A DNA stretch of 64,000 bases from Paraclostridium hominis (GTDB taxonomy: Bacteria; Bacillota; Clostridia; Peptostreptococcales; Peptostreptococcaceae): the NCBI RefSeq assembly GCF_014306135.1, contig NZ_JACRWD010000001.1, positions 1,054,001 to 1,118,000 of the forward strand, read 5' to 3'. A program made the position numbers and the translations under genes. Below are positions 44,377 through 53,649 of the stretch, piece by piece (the stretch's first letter is position 1; every line of letters starts with the position of its first letter). A model generated the notes under the pieces. The model saw only the letters and a list, made by a program, of their open reading frames with translations, made no database searches and was not told the origin of the DNA.

Positions 44377-45846
44377 ATGAAATGTATGAATTTTGTATTT
44401 AGATCAATTAAATCTTTAAAAGAAAGGAAAGGAAAAACATTAATAATTTTAGCTATAATGCTAACCGTATGCTTAGTAATACTAACAAGCTTTAGTATCC
44501 AATCAGCTACAGAATTAGCTTCTGTAATGGCTAGACAAAAACTTGGTTCTGAAGTTACTTTATCTTTAGATATAGATAAGTTAATGAAAAAAAATCAAGA
44601 AGATGCTAAAGACATTAATAATGGCGAAAAGCCTAAGTTTGAACCAATAAAAGTACCAATACCCCTTGAATATTTAAATGAATTAAAAAATTCAAAATAT
44701 GTAACTGAATATTCTTTAAAAAGTAACACATCTGCCAACTTAGATAATTTGACAGCAGTTGGAGCTGATGAAGAATCTGAACAAGAGTCGGGACCTATGC
44801 CTCCTATGGATATGAAAAATAATGGTGATGTTACTATATGTGGATTAAATGATTTTAATATGGAAGAAAAAGTAAACTCTCAAACTATAACTCTAAAAGA
44901 AGGTAGAGCTTTTACTGAAAATGATTTAGATAAAAATGTAGTATTAGTTGAAGAAACTTTTGCAGATGAGAATGAACTAAAGGTAGGAGATAAAATAAAA
45001 TTAGCTTCCACTGAAGATGAAAATACTTCTATAGAGTCTGAAATAATAGGGATTTTTAAAGATGATAGTGAAATAGATGATCATGCTTATAGATTTATAT
45101 CTATGCTACCATATAATACTATGTATGTACCTTATACATTAGCTAATAAATTAAAAGGTTCTGATTATGAAAATTCAGTAGATTCTATGACATTTTCATT
45201 AAATGACCCTGTAAATGTAGATAAGTTCATAGCTGAAGCTAAAAAAACTAATATAGATTTTGAGCAATTCAAACTAGATGCAGGAGATAGAGCTTATGAA
45301 GCTATGATGGGTCCAATAGATAACGTAGCGTCATTTTCTAAAACTGCTTTAGTTGTGATTGCTATATTTGGAGGTATTATATTATCACTTATTATAATGT
45401 TATCTATGAAAGATAGAATCCATGAAATTGGTATATTGATGGCTCTAGGTGAAAAAAAGATTAAGATTATAGGTCAGTTATTAACCGAAGTAGTACTAGT
45501 TTTAGCACTTGCTATAGGAATATCTACTCTATGTGGAAAATCTATAAGCAATATAGTTGGAGATAAACTTATACAAAATGAAATATCTATTCAATCACAA
45601 GAATCATCATCAAAACACCTTGGATTTGATAGAGGAAATATGGGTGGTGGAAAAGGTAATTTTATGAATACTAACAAACCATTAGAAGACGTTGATCCTA
45701 TAAATGACTTAGATATAAAAGCAAATGGTAAAGACATTTTAAAAATGTCTTTATGTTCACTAGTTATATCTGTAGTGGCAACCATTATACCAGCAGCATT
45801 TATAATGAGGTTAAACCCTAAAAATATATTAAGTAAACATAGCTAG
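44377..45846 (+). CDS. FtsX/MacB-type ABC transporter permease
   Basis: A 489-residue permease with an N-terminal membrane helix (about 20-42), an extracellular MacB-like domain (about 45-315), and three C-terminal helices (about 322-347, 365-390 and 453-475), the FtsX arrangement. FFGG-type motifs such as IHEIGILMALGEKKIKI lie at the third helix. A Gly/Met/Asn-rich loop precedes the last helix. It is co-transcribed with the ATPase 9 bases downstream. Probable role: peptide or lipid export or envelope defence. Confidence 0.9.
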   Translation: MKCMNFVFRSIKSLKERKGKTLIILAIMLTVCLVILTSFSIQSATELASVMARQKLGSEVTLSLDIDKLMKKNQEDAKDINNGEKPKFEPIKVPIPLEYLNELKNSKYVTEYSLKSNTSANLDNLTAVGADEESEQESGPMPPMDMKNNGDVTICGLNDFNMEEKVNSQTITLKEGRAFTENDLDKNVVLVEETFADENELKVGDKIKLASTEDENTSIESEIIGIFKDDSEIDDHAYRFISMLPYNTMYVPYTLANKLKGSDYENSVDSMTFSLNDPVNVDKFIAEAKKTNIDFEQFKLDAGDRAYEAMMGPIDNVASFSKTALVVIAIFGGIILSLIIMLSMKDRIHEIGILMALGEKKIKIIGQLLTEVVLVLALAIGISTLCGKSISNIVGDKLIQNEISIQSQESSSKHLGFDRGNMGGGKGNFMNTNKPLEDVDPINDLDIKANGKDILKMSLCSLVISVVATIIPAAFIMRLNPKNILSKHS

Positions 45847-45855
45847 GAGGTTATC

Positions 45856-46542
45856 ATGGAAAATATATTAAGTTTTGAAAATGTATCTTATTCGTATAAT
45901 TCAAATATGAAAGTTTTAAAAGATGTTGATATAGAGTTTGAAGCTGGAAAGTTTTATACAATTATAGGACAATCTGGCTCTGGTAAGACTACACTTATAT
46001 CTCTTGCTTGTGGACTAGATTCTCCATCTAGTGGAAATATTAGCTATAAAGGAAGGAGTTTGAAAAGCATTTCCCTTGAAAAATACAGAAATAAATATGT
46101 TTCAATAATATTTCAAGGTTATAATCTTCTTAACTACATGAATGTAATAGAAAATATAACATCTGCTATGAGCATAAAAGGCATAAAAACAAAAGATAAT
46201 AAACAAGCTGCTATAGATATGCTAAAAAGAGTTGGTATAAGTGAAACTCAAGGTATGCAAAAGACTTTAACCTTAAGTGGTGGTCAACAACAAAGAGTTG
46301 CTATAGCTAGAGCACTTTGTTGTCAGTGTGAGTTAATAATTGCAGACGAGCCTACTGGTAACTTAGATGAAAATACTTCTAAAGAGATTATCGATTTGTT
46401 TAAAGATATTGTTAAAAATGAAAATAAGACTGTTATTATGGTTACTCATAATAAGGATATTGCAGCTGAGTCTGATGAGACTTATTTAGTTAAAGATAAG
46501 GAACTTGTTAAAGTTCATTTGCCTAAGGATTTTAATAATTAA
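45856..46542 (+). CDS. ABC transporter ATP-binding protein (MacB/LolD type)
   Basis: A 228-residue ATPase with Walker A GQSGSGKTT, Q-loop IIFQGYNLLNYM, signature LSGGQQQRVAIARAL, Walker B LIIADEPTGNLDE and VTHNKD. AGGAGG sits before the ATG, 9 bases after the permease gene, so the two form a bicistronic transporter. The divergent OmpR/kinase pair is the probable regulator. Confidence 0.93.
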   Translation: MENILSFENVSYSYNSNMKVLKDVDIEFEAGKFYTIIGQSGSGKTTLISLACGLDSPSSGNISYKGRSLKSISLEKYRNKYVSIIFQGYNLLNYMNVIENITSAMSIKGIKTKDNKQAAIDMLKRVGISETQGMQKTLTLSGGQQQRVAIARALCCQCELIIADEPTGNLDENTSKEIIDLFKDIVKNENKTVIMVTHNKDIAAESDETYLVKDKELVKVHLPKDFNN

Positions 46543-46556
46543 ATTTATAATATATA

Positions 46557-46618
46557 AAAAGAGCTATATCTAAATATAAGTTAAATAATTAAGCTTATAT
46601 TGATATAGCTCTTTTTTA
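46557..46618. terminator. Convergent bidirectional terminator
   Basis: AAAAGAGCTATATC pairs with GATATAGCTCTTTT, with a second inner stem ATATAAG/CTTATAT. T-tracts serve both strands. Confidence 0.9.
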
Positions 46619-47725
46619 AAACGCTGTTAAACTAAATATAGTTATTAAAATTAAAAATATAGTTATGATTTTAGCTGATTTATGAGCCATATTAAATGTC
46701 CATCCAGCCCCTAATCTTCTTTCTACTATAAGTGATGGGTCTTCTTTGTTGTAATATATAAATCCATATATCCATTTTTCATCATCACTTTCTATCATAT
46801 AAGTATTCTTATTTTTTGATTTTAATGTTGATAACATTATAAAACTATAAATTAAAAATATACTTACTATTATCGGTATAAATATAGTTATAAGAACTAA
46901 TGGCATTGGTATATTCATATTATTAACCGTGAGTATAGGGTTTATAGAAGTTGCCAATTGCATACTTATAGTTAAAGTAAATAATGAGTATCCTATATTA
47001 TTTAAATATTTTAAAGCTTTCTTTCTATTTTCTTCTTTATTTTGAGTATCTATATAACTTCTATATCCTATCGTTCCTACTCCCATATAACTAAGCATTA
47101 ACACCATACCTATATCTAATATATTTATGAAGAATACATTTTTAAGATTTTTTGGTGCATAAGCATCTGCTTTACCATCTATTTCCCAGTGTATTGGTAT
47201 TGTTTGTGGCAAATTATTGTAGTTTATAGCTACATATAAAAATGACATTATAGATATAGATATACATATACCAAATAATATTTTAAACTTTTTTTTAAGC
47301 TTTTCTTTTTCGTTTATAAATTTAGTATCTATAGTAACACTTTGCTTACCTTGATTTTTAATAGATTCCCCGTTAGAATAAGATATTAATTGACTCTTTA
47401 TATGCTTTACCTCTATATAACTATCTCTTAAATACCAATAACTAAGTCCTACATAAATAGTTAATGCTATTGGAATTACAATAGTTTCACTTCCAAAGGT
47501 TTTAATTAGTAAAATACTTAAAATTATTGTAAGTATTAATGTATAATTCATTCTTCTTTTATAACTTTTATCTATACGCTTTTTGTCATCCTCATTTAAA
47601 TCTACATTTTTAACGTATACTCCATAAAAATAGTTTTTACCACTTATCATCTGTATATATACCATAAGTAAGTGTGTAAATATTAATATTGGAGCTAATA
47701 TGATAAGACCTACCATATTTTTCAT
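46616..47725 (-). CDS. DUF1648/DUF5808 multi-helix membrane protein
   Basis: A 369-residue membrane protein with about eight helices. It has the DUF1648 motif LPQTIPIHWEIDGKADAYAPK near residue 172 and the C-terminal DUF5808 motif DEKWIYGFIYYNKEDPSLIVERRLGAGWTFN. Such proteins are often encoded beside GntR/YtrA-type regulators and linked to cell-wall stress. Its ATG shares one base with the stop of the GntR gene (TAATG), showing translational coupling. Confidence 0.88.
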   Translation of the reverse strand: MKNMVGLIILAPILIFTHLLMVYIQMISGKNYFYGVYVKNVDLNEDDKKRIDKSYKRRMNYTLILTIILSILLIKTFGSETIVIPIALTIYVGLSYWYLRDSYIEVKHIKSQLISYSNGESIKNQGKQSVTIDTKFINEKEKLKKKFKILFGICISISIMSFLYVAINYNNLPQTIPIHWEIDGKADAYAPKNLKNVFFINILDIGMVLMLSYMGVGTIGYRSYIDTQNKEENRKKALKYLNNIGYSLFTLTISMQLATSINPILTVNNMNIPMPLVLITIFIPIIVSIFLIYSFIMLSTLKSKNKNTYMIESDDEKWIYGFIYYNKEDPSLIVERRLGAGWTFNMAHKSAKIITIFLILITIFSLTAF

Positions 47726-48108
47726 TATTTTTTCACCCCATACATTTTAAAATAATTTTCACATAAATCAATAAATTCATCTTTCTCTATCCCTTTTAAA
47801 TAGCTTTCTGCTACTAGAAGCTCTATTTGTTCTTTAATATTATTAAAGTTGGATTCTTCTTTTTTTATAGGTAGATTATTTACTATGGCTCCTTTTCTTC
47901 TATCTATATTTATATACCCTTCATCTTTGAGTAAATTGTATGCTTTACTTACTGTATGTAAGTTGATACCTATTTCATCTGCTAATGCTCTAACTGATGG
48001 TAGTGATTCATTTACCTCTAAATCACCTTTAGCTATTGATTTTATTATTTCTTCTCTTATTTGTATATATATAGGCTTATCACTATTAAAGTCTAAGTTT
48101 AATATCAA
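47725..48108 (-). CDS. GntR-family transcriptional regulator, YtrA type
   Basis: TTG at 48108 lies 8 bases after GAGAGG, and a GTG three codons earlier overlaps the site. The 127-residue protein has a winged helix with the GntR signature IYIQIREEIIKSIAKGDL, LPSVRALADEIGINLHTVSKAYNLL and GYINIDRRKGAIV, followed by a short helical tail of about 50 residues, as in YtrA. It is coupled to a membrane protein gene, the usual YtrA arrangement. It probably represses its own operon. Confidence 0.93.
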   Translation of the reverse strand: MILNLDFNSDKPIYIQIREEIIKSIAKGDLEVNESLPSVRALADEIGINLHTVSKAYNLLKDEGYINIDRRKGAIVNNLPIKKEESNFNNIKEQIELLVAESYLKGIEKDEFIDLCENYFKMYGVKK

Positions 48109-48207
48109 ATTTATCACCTCTCTTATTATCTAAAATATTTATTTACTTTGTTATATATATTGTATAACACATATTACCTCACTATCAATAATAATATTAA
48201 CTTAATA

Positions 48208-48246
48208 AAAAATAGGTATGTATTTTTATACATACCTATTTTTAAA
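48208..48246. terminator. Terminator after the BceRS-type operon
   Basis: AAAAATAGGTATGTA pairs with TACATACCTATTTTT around a TTTTTA loop. Confidence 0.9.
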
Positions 48247-48261
48247 AATATTTTATAATTT

Positions 48262-49272
48262 TTATTTAAATACTTCATTATTTACTGGAAATACTATACT
48301 TACACTAGTTCCTTCATCTTTTTTCGAAGTTAGATTTATATTAAGACCTAATTTATCACATAGTTTTTTACATAAGTATAAACCTATACCTGTTGACTTT
48401 GAATATTTTCTTCCATTTTCTCCTGTAAATCCTTTTTCAAAAACTCTAAATACATCTTTCTCGTCTATACCTACTCCATTATCAGTTATGGTCAATACTA
48501 TATTATTTTTATTTACAATAGAATTTATATCTATTACAGCATTTTTACTTTTAGAATATTTTATAGAATTTATTATTATCTGATTTATTATAAATTCAAC
48601 CCACTTAGGATCACTATATATTATATTGTTAATATTTCCAATGTTTATAGCAATTTTTTTACTTATACAATCTCTAGCATTTTTTCTTATAACTTTTCTT
48701 ACTATATTTTCTAAATTGAAGTTTTTAATTATATAATCTTTATTAACATCATTACTTCTTGAATAATACAATACTTGTTCTACATAGTCTTCTATTTTTT
48801 GAATTTCTGATTTTATGTGAAATGGTATTGTATCAGAGTTATTTTCTATAAATAACATAGTAGAAGCTATAGGTGTTTTTATTTCATGTACCCAGGTTTC
48901 TATATATTCTTTATAGTCATTTTGCATATTTTTATAATAATTTATATTATCTCTCATTGAACGATTGGTTTCTTTTAATAGATCATAAACTATTTTTTCA
49001 TGTAAATGTTTCGGTTTGTCTATAACTTCTGATAACAAATACTTTTTATCTAAATTTTCACATATTCCAATAATGTTATCATAATATTTCTTTTGATTTA
49101 TAAAATCCAAAATCATATAAGTTGTAAATGGACCAAACCATATTACAAAAACTAAAAATATAATTTGAATACTAGTTTTAGCTGCTAAAAGAGCTATAGA
49201 CACTATAAAAAATAATAATGTATTAATAATTAAAAATACCAATCTATCTTTTAAATATTCACTTAGCTTCAT
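48262..49272 (-). CDS. BceS-type intramembrane-sensing histidine kinase
   Basis: A 336-residue kinase with two adjacent N-terminal helices (about 12-32 and 37-57) and almost no extracellular loop, the hallmark of kinases that sense through a partner BceAB transporter. The histidine is in YIETWVHEIKTPIAS, and HATPase motifs are IINQIIINSIKYS, DNGVGIDEKD and GIGLYLCKKL. It overlaps its regulator by 4 bases. Its expected partner transporter is not adjacent. The nearest BceAB-type genes lie at 39.4-42.2 kb. Confidence 0.92.
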   Translation of the reverse strand: MKLSEYLKDRLVFLIINTLLFFIVSIALLAAKTSIQIIFLVFVIWFGPFTTYMILDFINQKKYYDNIIGICENLDKKYLLSEVIDKPKHLHEKIVYDLLKETNRSMRDNINYYKNMQNDYKEYIETWVHEIKTPIASTMLFIENNSDTIPFHIKSEIQKIEDYVEQVLYYSRSNDVNKDYIIKNFNLENIVRKVIRKNARDCISKKIAINIGNINNIIYSDPKWVEFIINQIIINSIKYSKSKNAVIDINSIVNKNNIVLTITDNGVGIDEKDVFRVFEKGFTGENGRKYSKSTGIGLYLCKKLCDKLGLNINLTSKKDEGTSVSIVFPVNNEVFK

Positions 49273-49940
49273 TTCATTATATACCCTAATCCTCTTCTAG
49301 TTTCTATATAATCCTTTAAATTTAATTCTTCTAATTTCTTTCTTATCCTAGTCATATTTACAGATAAAGTGTTATCATCTATATATACATCTGAATTCCA
49401 CATATAATTCATCAATTCATCTCTAGATACTATTGTTTCTTTATTTTTCATAAGATATGCTAGTATCTTCATTTCATTTTTACTTAATTCTACACTTTTG
49501 TCAAAAGCAGTTATTATGCCTTTAGATAAATCAAGATTTAAATCTTTATATGTTAATATATCAGTATTTGAGCTATCATTATATGTTCTTTTGATTACTG
49601 CACTTATACGAGCAAGCAATATTTGTGTATTATAAGGTTTGGTTACAAAATCATCTGCTCCTAAATTCATACTCATAAGTTCATCTATTTCACTATCTCT
49701 ACTTGTTACTATTATTATAGGTATATTTAAGTTTTTTCTTACTTCTCTACATATATAAAATCCATCATATACTGGTAAGTTTATATCTAATAGTATAAGA
49801 TCTGGATTTTCGCTTTTTATATCTTCTATTATATTTTCAAAGTTTTCAGAAGTAATAACTTCATATCCATATCTTGTAAGTAGTGATTTTAGTTCTTCTC
49901 TTATAATTTGAGAATCTTCTATTATCATTAGTTTCTTCAT
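49269..49940 (-). CDS. BceR-type OmpR-family response regulator
   Basis: A 223-residue regulator with receiver domain (Asp in LILLDINLPVYDG, VTSRDSE and DDFVTKPYN) and winged helix (about 125-223, ending ETRRGLGYIMK). It matches BceR-like regulators, which activate bceAB promoters on peptide-antibiotic stress. AGGAGAAAT precedes the ATG. It is the first gene of the two-gene operon with the BceS-type kinase. Confidence 0.93.
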   Translation of the reverse strand: MKKLMIIEDSQIIREELKSLLTRYGYEVITSENFENIIEDIKSENPDLILLDINLPVYDGFYICREVRKNLNIPIIIVTSRDSEIDELMSMNLGADDFVTKPYNTQILLARISAVIKRTYNDSSNTDILTYKDLNLDLSKGIITAFDKSVELSKNEMKILAYLMKNKETIVSRDELMNYMWNSDVYIDDNTLSVNMTRIRKKLEELNLKDYIETRRGLGYIMK

Positions 49941-50108
49941 ATTATTTCTCCTTTAGGTAATTCTTGTATATTAGTTTATCATTTTTATAATTATTATTAA
50001 AGCGTTATGTTTTTATTATGTATCATAGTAAATATATAAATTTTGGAATTCTATAATTATTACTTTGTCATATTAGATTATACGTTTAATATTTTAAAAA
50101 TTGTAGCC

Positions 50109-51125
50109 TCATTCGTAGTAATTTAATATATTCACACGTATAAGCCTTTCTTTCAGTTCATTTATATCATAAATATTATCAAAATTATTATTTGGATATT
50201 TATAAATTTTTTCTGGCGGGCAATTTATATAATTATTAATAGACTCTAAAGCTTTGCTTACTTTACCACACTCGATATAAGCTAAACATTCCATAAAGTA
50301 TAAATCTTTAAAATTCGGTGTTGTAGATTTTATACTTTCTATAAATCTTAATGATTTATAGAACTGTCTAGTATTTGAATAAGCTTTGACCGTATTTAAT
50401 ATTAAGCATGGATAAAATAGATAATTATATTTCATATCAAGTACCTTAATAGCTTTTTCATAGGAAGCTATTGCATTTTCAAAATCTTTCATTCTTGAAT
50501 ACTCATTACCTAAAACATAGTAATAATAAGCATCTTTTTCTTCTTCTTCATAGTTTTTTAATATGCTTATATTTCTTTTATATTTACTTTGTATATCAGT
50601 TGTATTTGGATCATACCCATAATGAAATATACGTACATCTAATATCTTAATACAATTACATTTATTGTATTCTTGTATCGAGTTTGCTACTTGTTCATGT
50701 ACTTTTCCTTTAAATATGTAATTTTTATTATTTTTAAATAACCTAAAAACTACATAATCTCCAACATTAGTTTCTTTTATAATATTTACAAGTCTTAAAA
50801 AGTAACCTTCAGATAAATTATTACTACTTAATAAATTTTTTATTTTAATTAAGTCTTCTTTAGGTATTTCTTCATCTGCATCTAAAAATAATATATAGTC
50901 TTTAGTTGCATAATCTATGGATATATTTCTAGCTTCACTAAAGTCATTGTTCCATTTGTATTGTATTATTTTAGCACAATAACTTTTGCATATTTCAATA
51001 GTTCTATCAGTAGAACCAGTATCTACAATTATAATTTCATCTGATATTTCTTTTATACTATCCAAACATCGCCCTATATTTTTTTCTTCATTTTTAACTA
51101 TCATACAAATACTTAAAGTTTTCAA
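50109..51125 (-). CDS. Family 2 glycosyltransferase with TPR-like tail
   Basis: A 338-residue soluble protein. The GT-A domain (about 1-190) shows ICMIVKNEEKNIGRCLDSI, the nucleotide site VDTGSTDRTIEI and the metal site LFLDADEEI. The C-terminal part (about 195-315) is helical and TPR-like (YYYVLGNEYSRMKDFENAIASYEKAI). This build resembles SunS and other TPR-linked family 2 enzymes that glycosylate peptides or cell-surface glycans. No bacteriocin precursor is adjacent. The gene has an alternative stop-proximal boundary only. Acceptor unknown. Confidence 0.9.
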   Translation of the reverse strand: MKTLSICMIVKNEEKNIGRCLDSIKEISDEIIIVDTGSTDRTIEICKSYCAKIIQYKWNNDFSEARNISIDYATKDYILFLDADEEIPKEDLIKIKNLLSSNNLSEGYFLRLVNIIKETNVGDYVVFRLFKNNKNYIFKGKVHEQVANSIQEYNKCNCIKILDVRIFHYGYDPNTTDIQSKYKRNISILKNYEEEEKDAYYYYVLGNEYSRMKDFENAIASYEKAIKVLDMKYNYLFYPCLILNTVKAYSNTRQFYKSLRFIESIKSTTPNFKDLYFMECLAYIECGKVSKALESINNYINCPPEKIYKYPNNNFDNIYDINELKERLIRVNILNYYE

Positions 51126-51159
51126 TTAATCTCCCCCAAAATATGAATTTAAAACCAAA

Positions 51160-51198
51160 AGAGGTCTACCATAATTAATATGATAGACCATAATTTTT
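51160..51198. terminator. Terminator after the 145-aa membrane gene
   Basis: GGTCTACCATAATTAAT pairs with ATATGATAGACC with one mismatch, and a T-run adjoins the gene. Confidence 0.7.
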
Positions 51199-51635
51199 TA
51201 GTTATCTTTCTTAAAAAAATCATTACTCGCACTTGTTAAAAAACCTATAGATGAAAATAATAAATTTTTAATAAGCAAAAGAGATTGATTATCTACACTC
51301 ACATCTACTATACATGCAAAGATAATAACAATTGTAGATATTACAGAAAAACTTCCAACTAATAAAATTTTATTTTTTAATAATTTAGGATTTGAAGTAC
51401 AAGTTTTAGTTGATTTTTCTAATATATATCCTGATATTGAAGAAAAAATTGATCTTATAGTAATCAAATGTTCTTTTTCATCTAATTCCGGATTAAATAC
51501 TGATATGCAAACAACAAAGAAGTATAATATACCTAAAGGAATTAGATATTTACAAACTATGCCTAATTCATTATAAAAATCTTTGAATTCATCATAGATT
51601 CTTTTCACAAATTTTTGTATCACAATAACCACCAC
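51198..51635 (-). CDS. Hypothetical membrane protein, about 145 aa
   Basis: The frame carries three to four hydrophobic segments (about 29-47, 93-113 and 120-140) separated by acidic and basic loops. No family was recognised. The start is uncertain: GTG codons at 51635, 51632 and 51623 are all possible and none has an ideal site. The gene lies between a glycosyltransferase and a divergent glutaminase gene and has its own terminator. Confidence 0.55.
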   Translation of the reverse strand: MVVIVIQKFVKRIYDEFKDFYNELGIVCKYLIPLGILYFFVVCISVFNPELDEKEHLITIRSIFSSISGYILEKSTKTCTSNPKLLKNKILLVGSFSVISTIVIIFACIVDVSVDNQSLLLIKNLLFSSIGFLTSASNDFFKKDN

Positions 51636-51781
51636 TGTAACTTTTTTAAAAGAGTTACAATTTATAATATGAAAAATATCAAATTCTGTTACATTTAAGT
51701 ATTTTAATAGAAAAGTTTTGCTAAATAATTTTAGGGTAATTAAATACTAGGTTTAAATTTTATAAAAAGGAAGCGATTTTA

Positions 51782-52711
51782 ATGTTTGATTTACTTAAAA
51801 ACCTAGTTAAAGAAAATAAAAAATATATAAAAGATGGTCACGTTGCCACTTATATACCTGCTCTAGCTCAGGTTGATGAAAATCAATTAGGTGTAGCTAT
51901 TGTTGATTTAAGAAATAATAACTATAAAGAATATTTTGCTGGAGATTATAACAAAGTCTTCGCAATAGAAAGTACTTCCAAAGTTATAACTTTAATAATG
52001 GCTATGATGGATAACAACCCTGAATATGTATTTAAAAAAATAGGCATGGAACCAAGTGGATTTGCTTTTAATTCTATCCTTAATATGGAAATAAACAATA
52101 AACCTGTTCCTTCTAATCCTTTTATAAATGCCGGAGCTATAGTTGTCAACTCATTAGTAAAAGGTAAAGATAGTGATGAGAGAACTAAAAGAATTTTAGA
52201 ATTTACAAAAAAATTAACTAATAACCCTGATATCAAAGTAATTGAAGATATATATTTATCTGAAAAAAGAACTGGAGATATAAATAGGTCTTTAGCTTAT
52301 CATATGAAAGGATGTAACATTATTGATGGTGATGTAGAAGATATTCTTGACTCTTATTTTAGACAATGCTCTATATCTGTTACTGCTATAGATTTGGCTA
52401 GAATAGGTTCAGTACTAGCAAATAAAGGAATTTGTCCTTGGAGTAATGAAAGGTTAATACCTATGGATATTTGTACTATTGTTAAATCTATAATGGTTAC
52501 TTGCGGATTATATGATGAATCTGGAGATTTTGCTGTTCATATAGGTATACCAGCTAAATCTGGTGTTGGTGGAGGAATTTTAGGTGCTGTACCTAATAAA
52601 ATGGGCATTGGTATATTTGGACCTGCACTTGACTCTATGGGAAATAGCATAGCTGGAGTTAAAATACTACAACAATTATCTAAAGATCTGGATTTAGATA
52701 TATTTGAATAG
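51782..52711 (+). CDS. glsA: Glutaminase
   Basis: GlsA hydrolyses glutamine to glutamate and ammonia. The 309-residue protein has the serine-lysine active site IESTSKVITLI, then FIKIGMEPSGFAFNS-type block, NPFINAGAIVV, the conserved Tyr/Asn regions (YHMKGCNII) and the closing AKSGVGGGILGAVPNKMGIGIFGP. Full length. AAAAGGAAG lies before the ATG. Monocistronic with a strong terminator. Confidence 0.97.
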   Translation: MFDLLKNLVKENKKYIKDGHVATYIPALAQVDENQLGVAIVDLRNNNYKEYFAGDYNKVFAIESTSKVITLIMAMMDNNPEYVFKKIGMEPSGFAFNSILNMEINNKPVPSNPFINAGAIVVNSLVKGKDSDERTKRILEFTKKLTNNPDIKVIEDIYLSEKRTGDINRSLAYHMKGCNIIDGDVEDILDSYFRQCSISVTAIDLARIGSVLANKGICPWSNERLIPMDICTIVKSIMVTCGLYDESGDFAVHIGIPAKSGVGGGILGAVPNKMGIGIFGPALDSMGNSIAGVKILQQLSKDLDLDIFE

Positions 52712-52720
52712 ATTATTTTA

Positions 52721-52756
52721 AGGAGATATCTTTATATAAAGATATCTCCTTTTTTG
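52721..52756. terminator. glsA terminator
   Basis: AAGGAGATATCTTTATA pairs with TATAAAGATATCTCCTT with minimal loop, followed by TTTT. Confidence 0.9.
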
Positions 52757-52779
52757 GAATAAGGATTTATATATTAATT

Positions 52780-53451
52780 TTAAACAAAAATATTAACACT
52801 AACACCAATATTTAAATCATCATCAATAAAAATAAAATCTAGAGGATTTATTAATACCTTTTCATTTATATATTCTTCTGATTCTATGTGTTTTTTTATA
52901 ATTTTTTCCTTTGATTCAAATTCTTTTTTAGTTCTATTTACATATTTTTCTATATCAAGTAGTTTAGACTTATAATCAGATAGCTTCTTTTTTATATGAT
53001 TTATATTTTCTAAAGCTTCATTTAAACTTGCTATCATATTTTTATCATCATTTAAAAAATTTCTCACTACGTTATACTCATGCCCTAAATCATTTGTTTC
53101 TTTTTTTATTTTCTTTATTTTTATTTTATTTTTTATTTGCTTTTGTTTATCATCTTTTTTATCTTTTTGACAATGTGATTTTATTTCTTTTAAAGTATTT
53201 TCCATTTTACGCAATTTATTTTCATGAAATTTTGCTAACTCTAACTTTTCTTTTATAGTTTTTTGACTTCTATTTGCTATATCGATTCTTCTTTTTAAAT
53301 CTTTACAAATATTATTATCTGGATTTTTACCTTTTTTACGCTTTATCTTTTTGTTAATTTTATTTTGTTTCTCTGTCCTTATTCTTTTGTTTAAATCATT
53401 TTGTATATTTATTTCATAATGTCTAAGATAAGTCTTGTCTCCTATAATCAT
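52780..53451 (-). CDS. Lysine-rich coiled-coil protein
   Basis: A 223-residue cytoplasmic protein, strongly basic, with long coiled-coil regions (about 30-195) rich in Lys, Glu, Asn and Ile, and a short beta-like C-terminus IDDDLNIGVSVNIFV. GGGAGGTG precedes the ATG by 5 bases. I do not recognise the family. Long low-complexity coiled coils like this occur in structural or spore proteins, but that is only a guess. Confidence 0.6.
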   Translation of the reverse strand: MIIGDKTYLRHYEINIQNDLNKRIRTEKQNKINKKIKRKKGKNPDNNICKDLKRRIDIANRSQKTIKEKLELAKFHENKLRKMENTLKEIKSHCQKDKKDDKQKQIKNKIKIKKIKKETNDLGHEYNVVRNFLNDDKNMIASLNEALENINHIKKKLSDYKSKLLDIEKYVNRTKKEFESKEKIIKKHIESEEYINEKVLINPLDFIFIDDDLNIGVSVNIFV

Positions 53452-53613
53452 AAATACACCTCCCTTCTATAAAAACTTTTGACTCAAATTTTGAGCCTAT
53501 TACCATATATCGGTACTTTTTACTTAAACGTAAGTATTATAATGCAATTAATTAAATAAAAAGCAATTTTTATTGCTAAATTTTAAAATTTCATAATTTT
53601 GTTACTATATATT

Positions 53614-53645
53614 AAAAAGGTGCTAATTTAAACTAGCACCTTTTT
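53614..53645. terminator. Terminator after the YfcC-type carrier
   Basis: AAAAAGGTGCTA pairs with TAGCACCTTTTT around ATTTAAAC. It is symmetrical in both strands. Confidence 0.9.
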
Positions 53646-53649
53646 AGTC

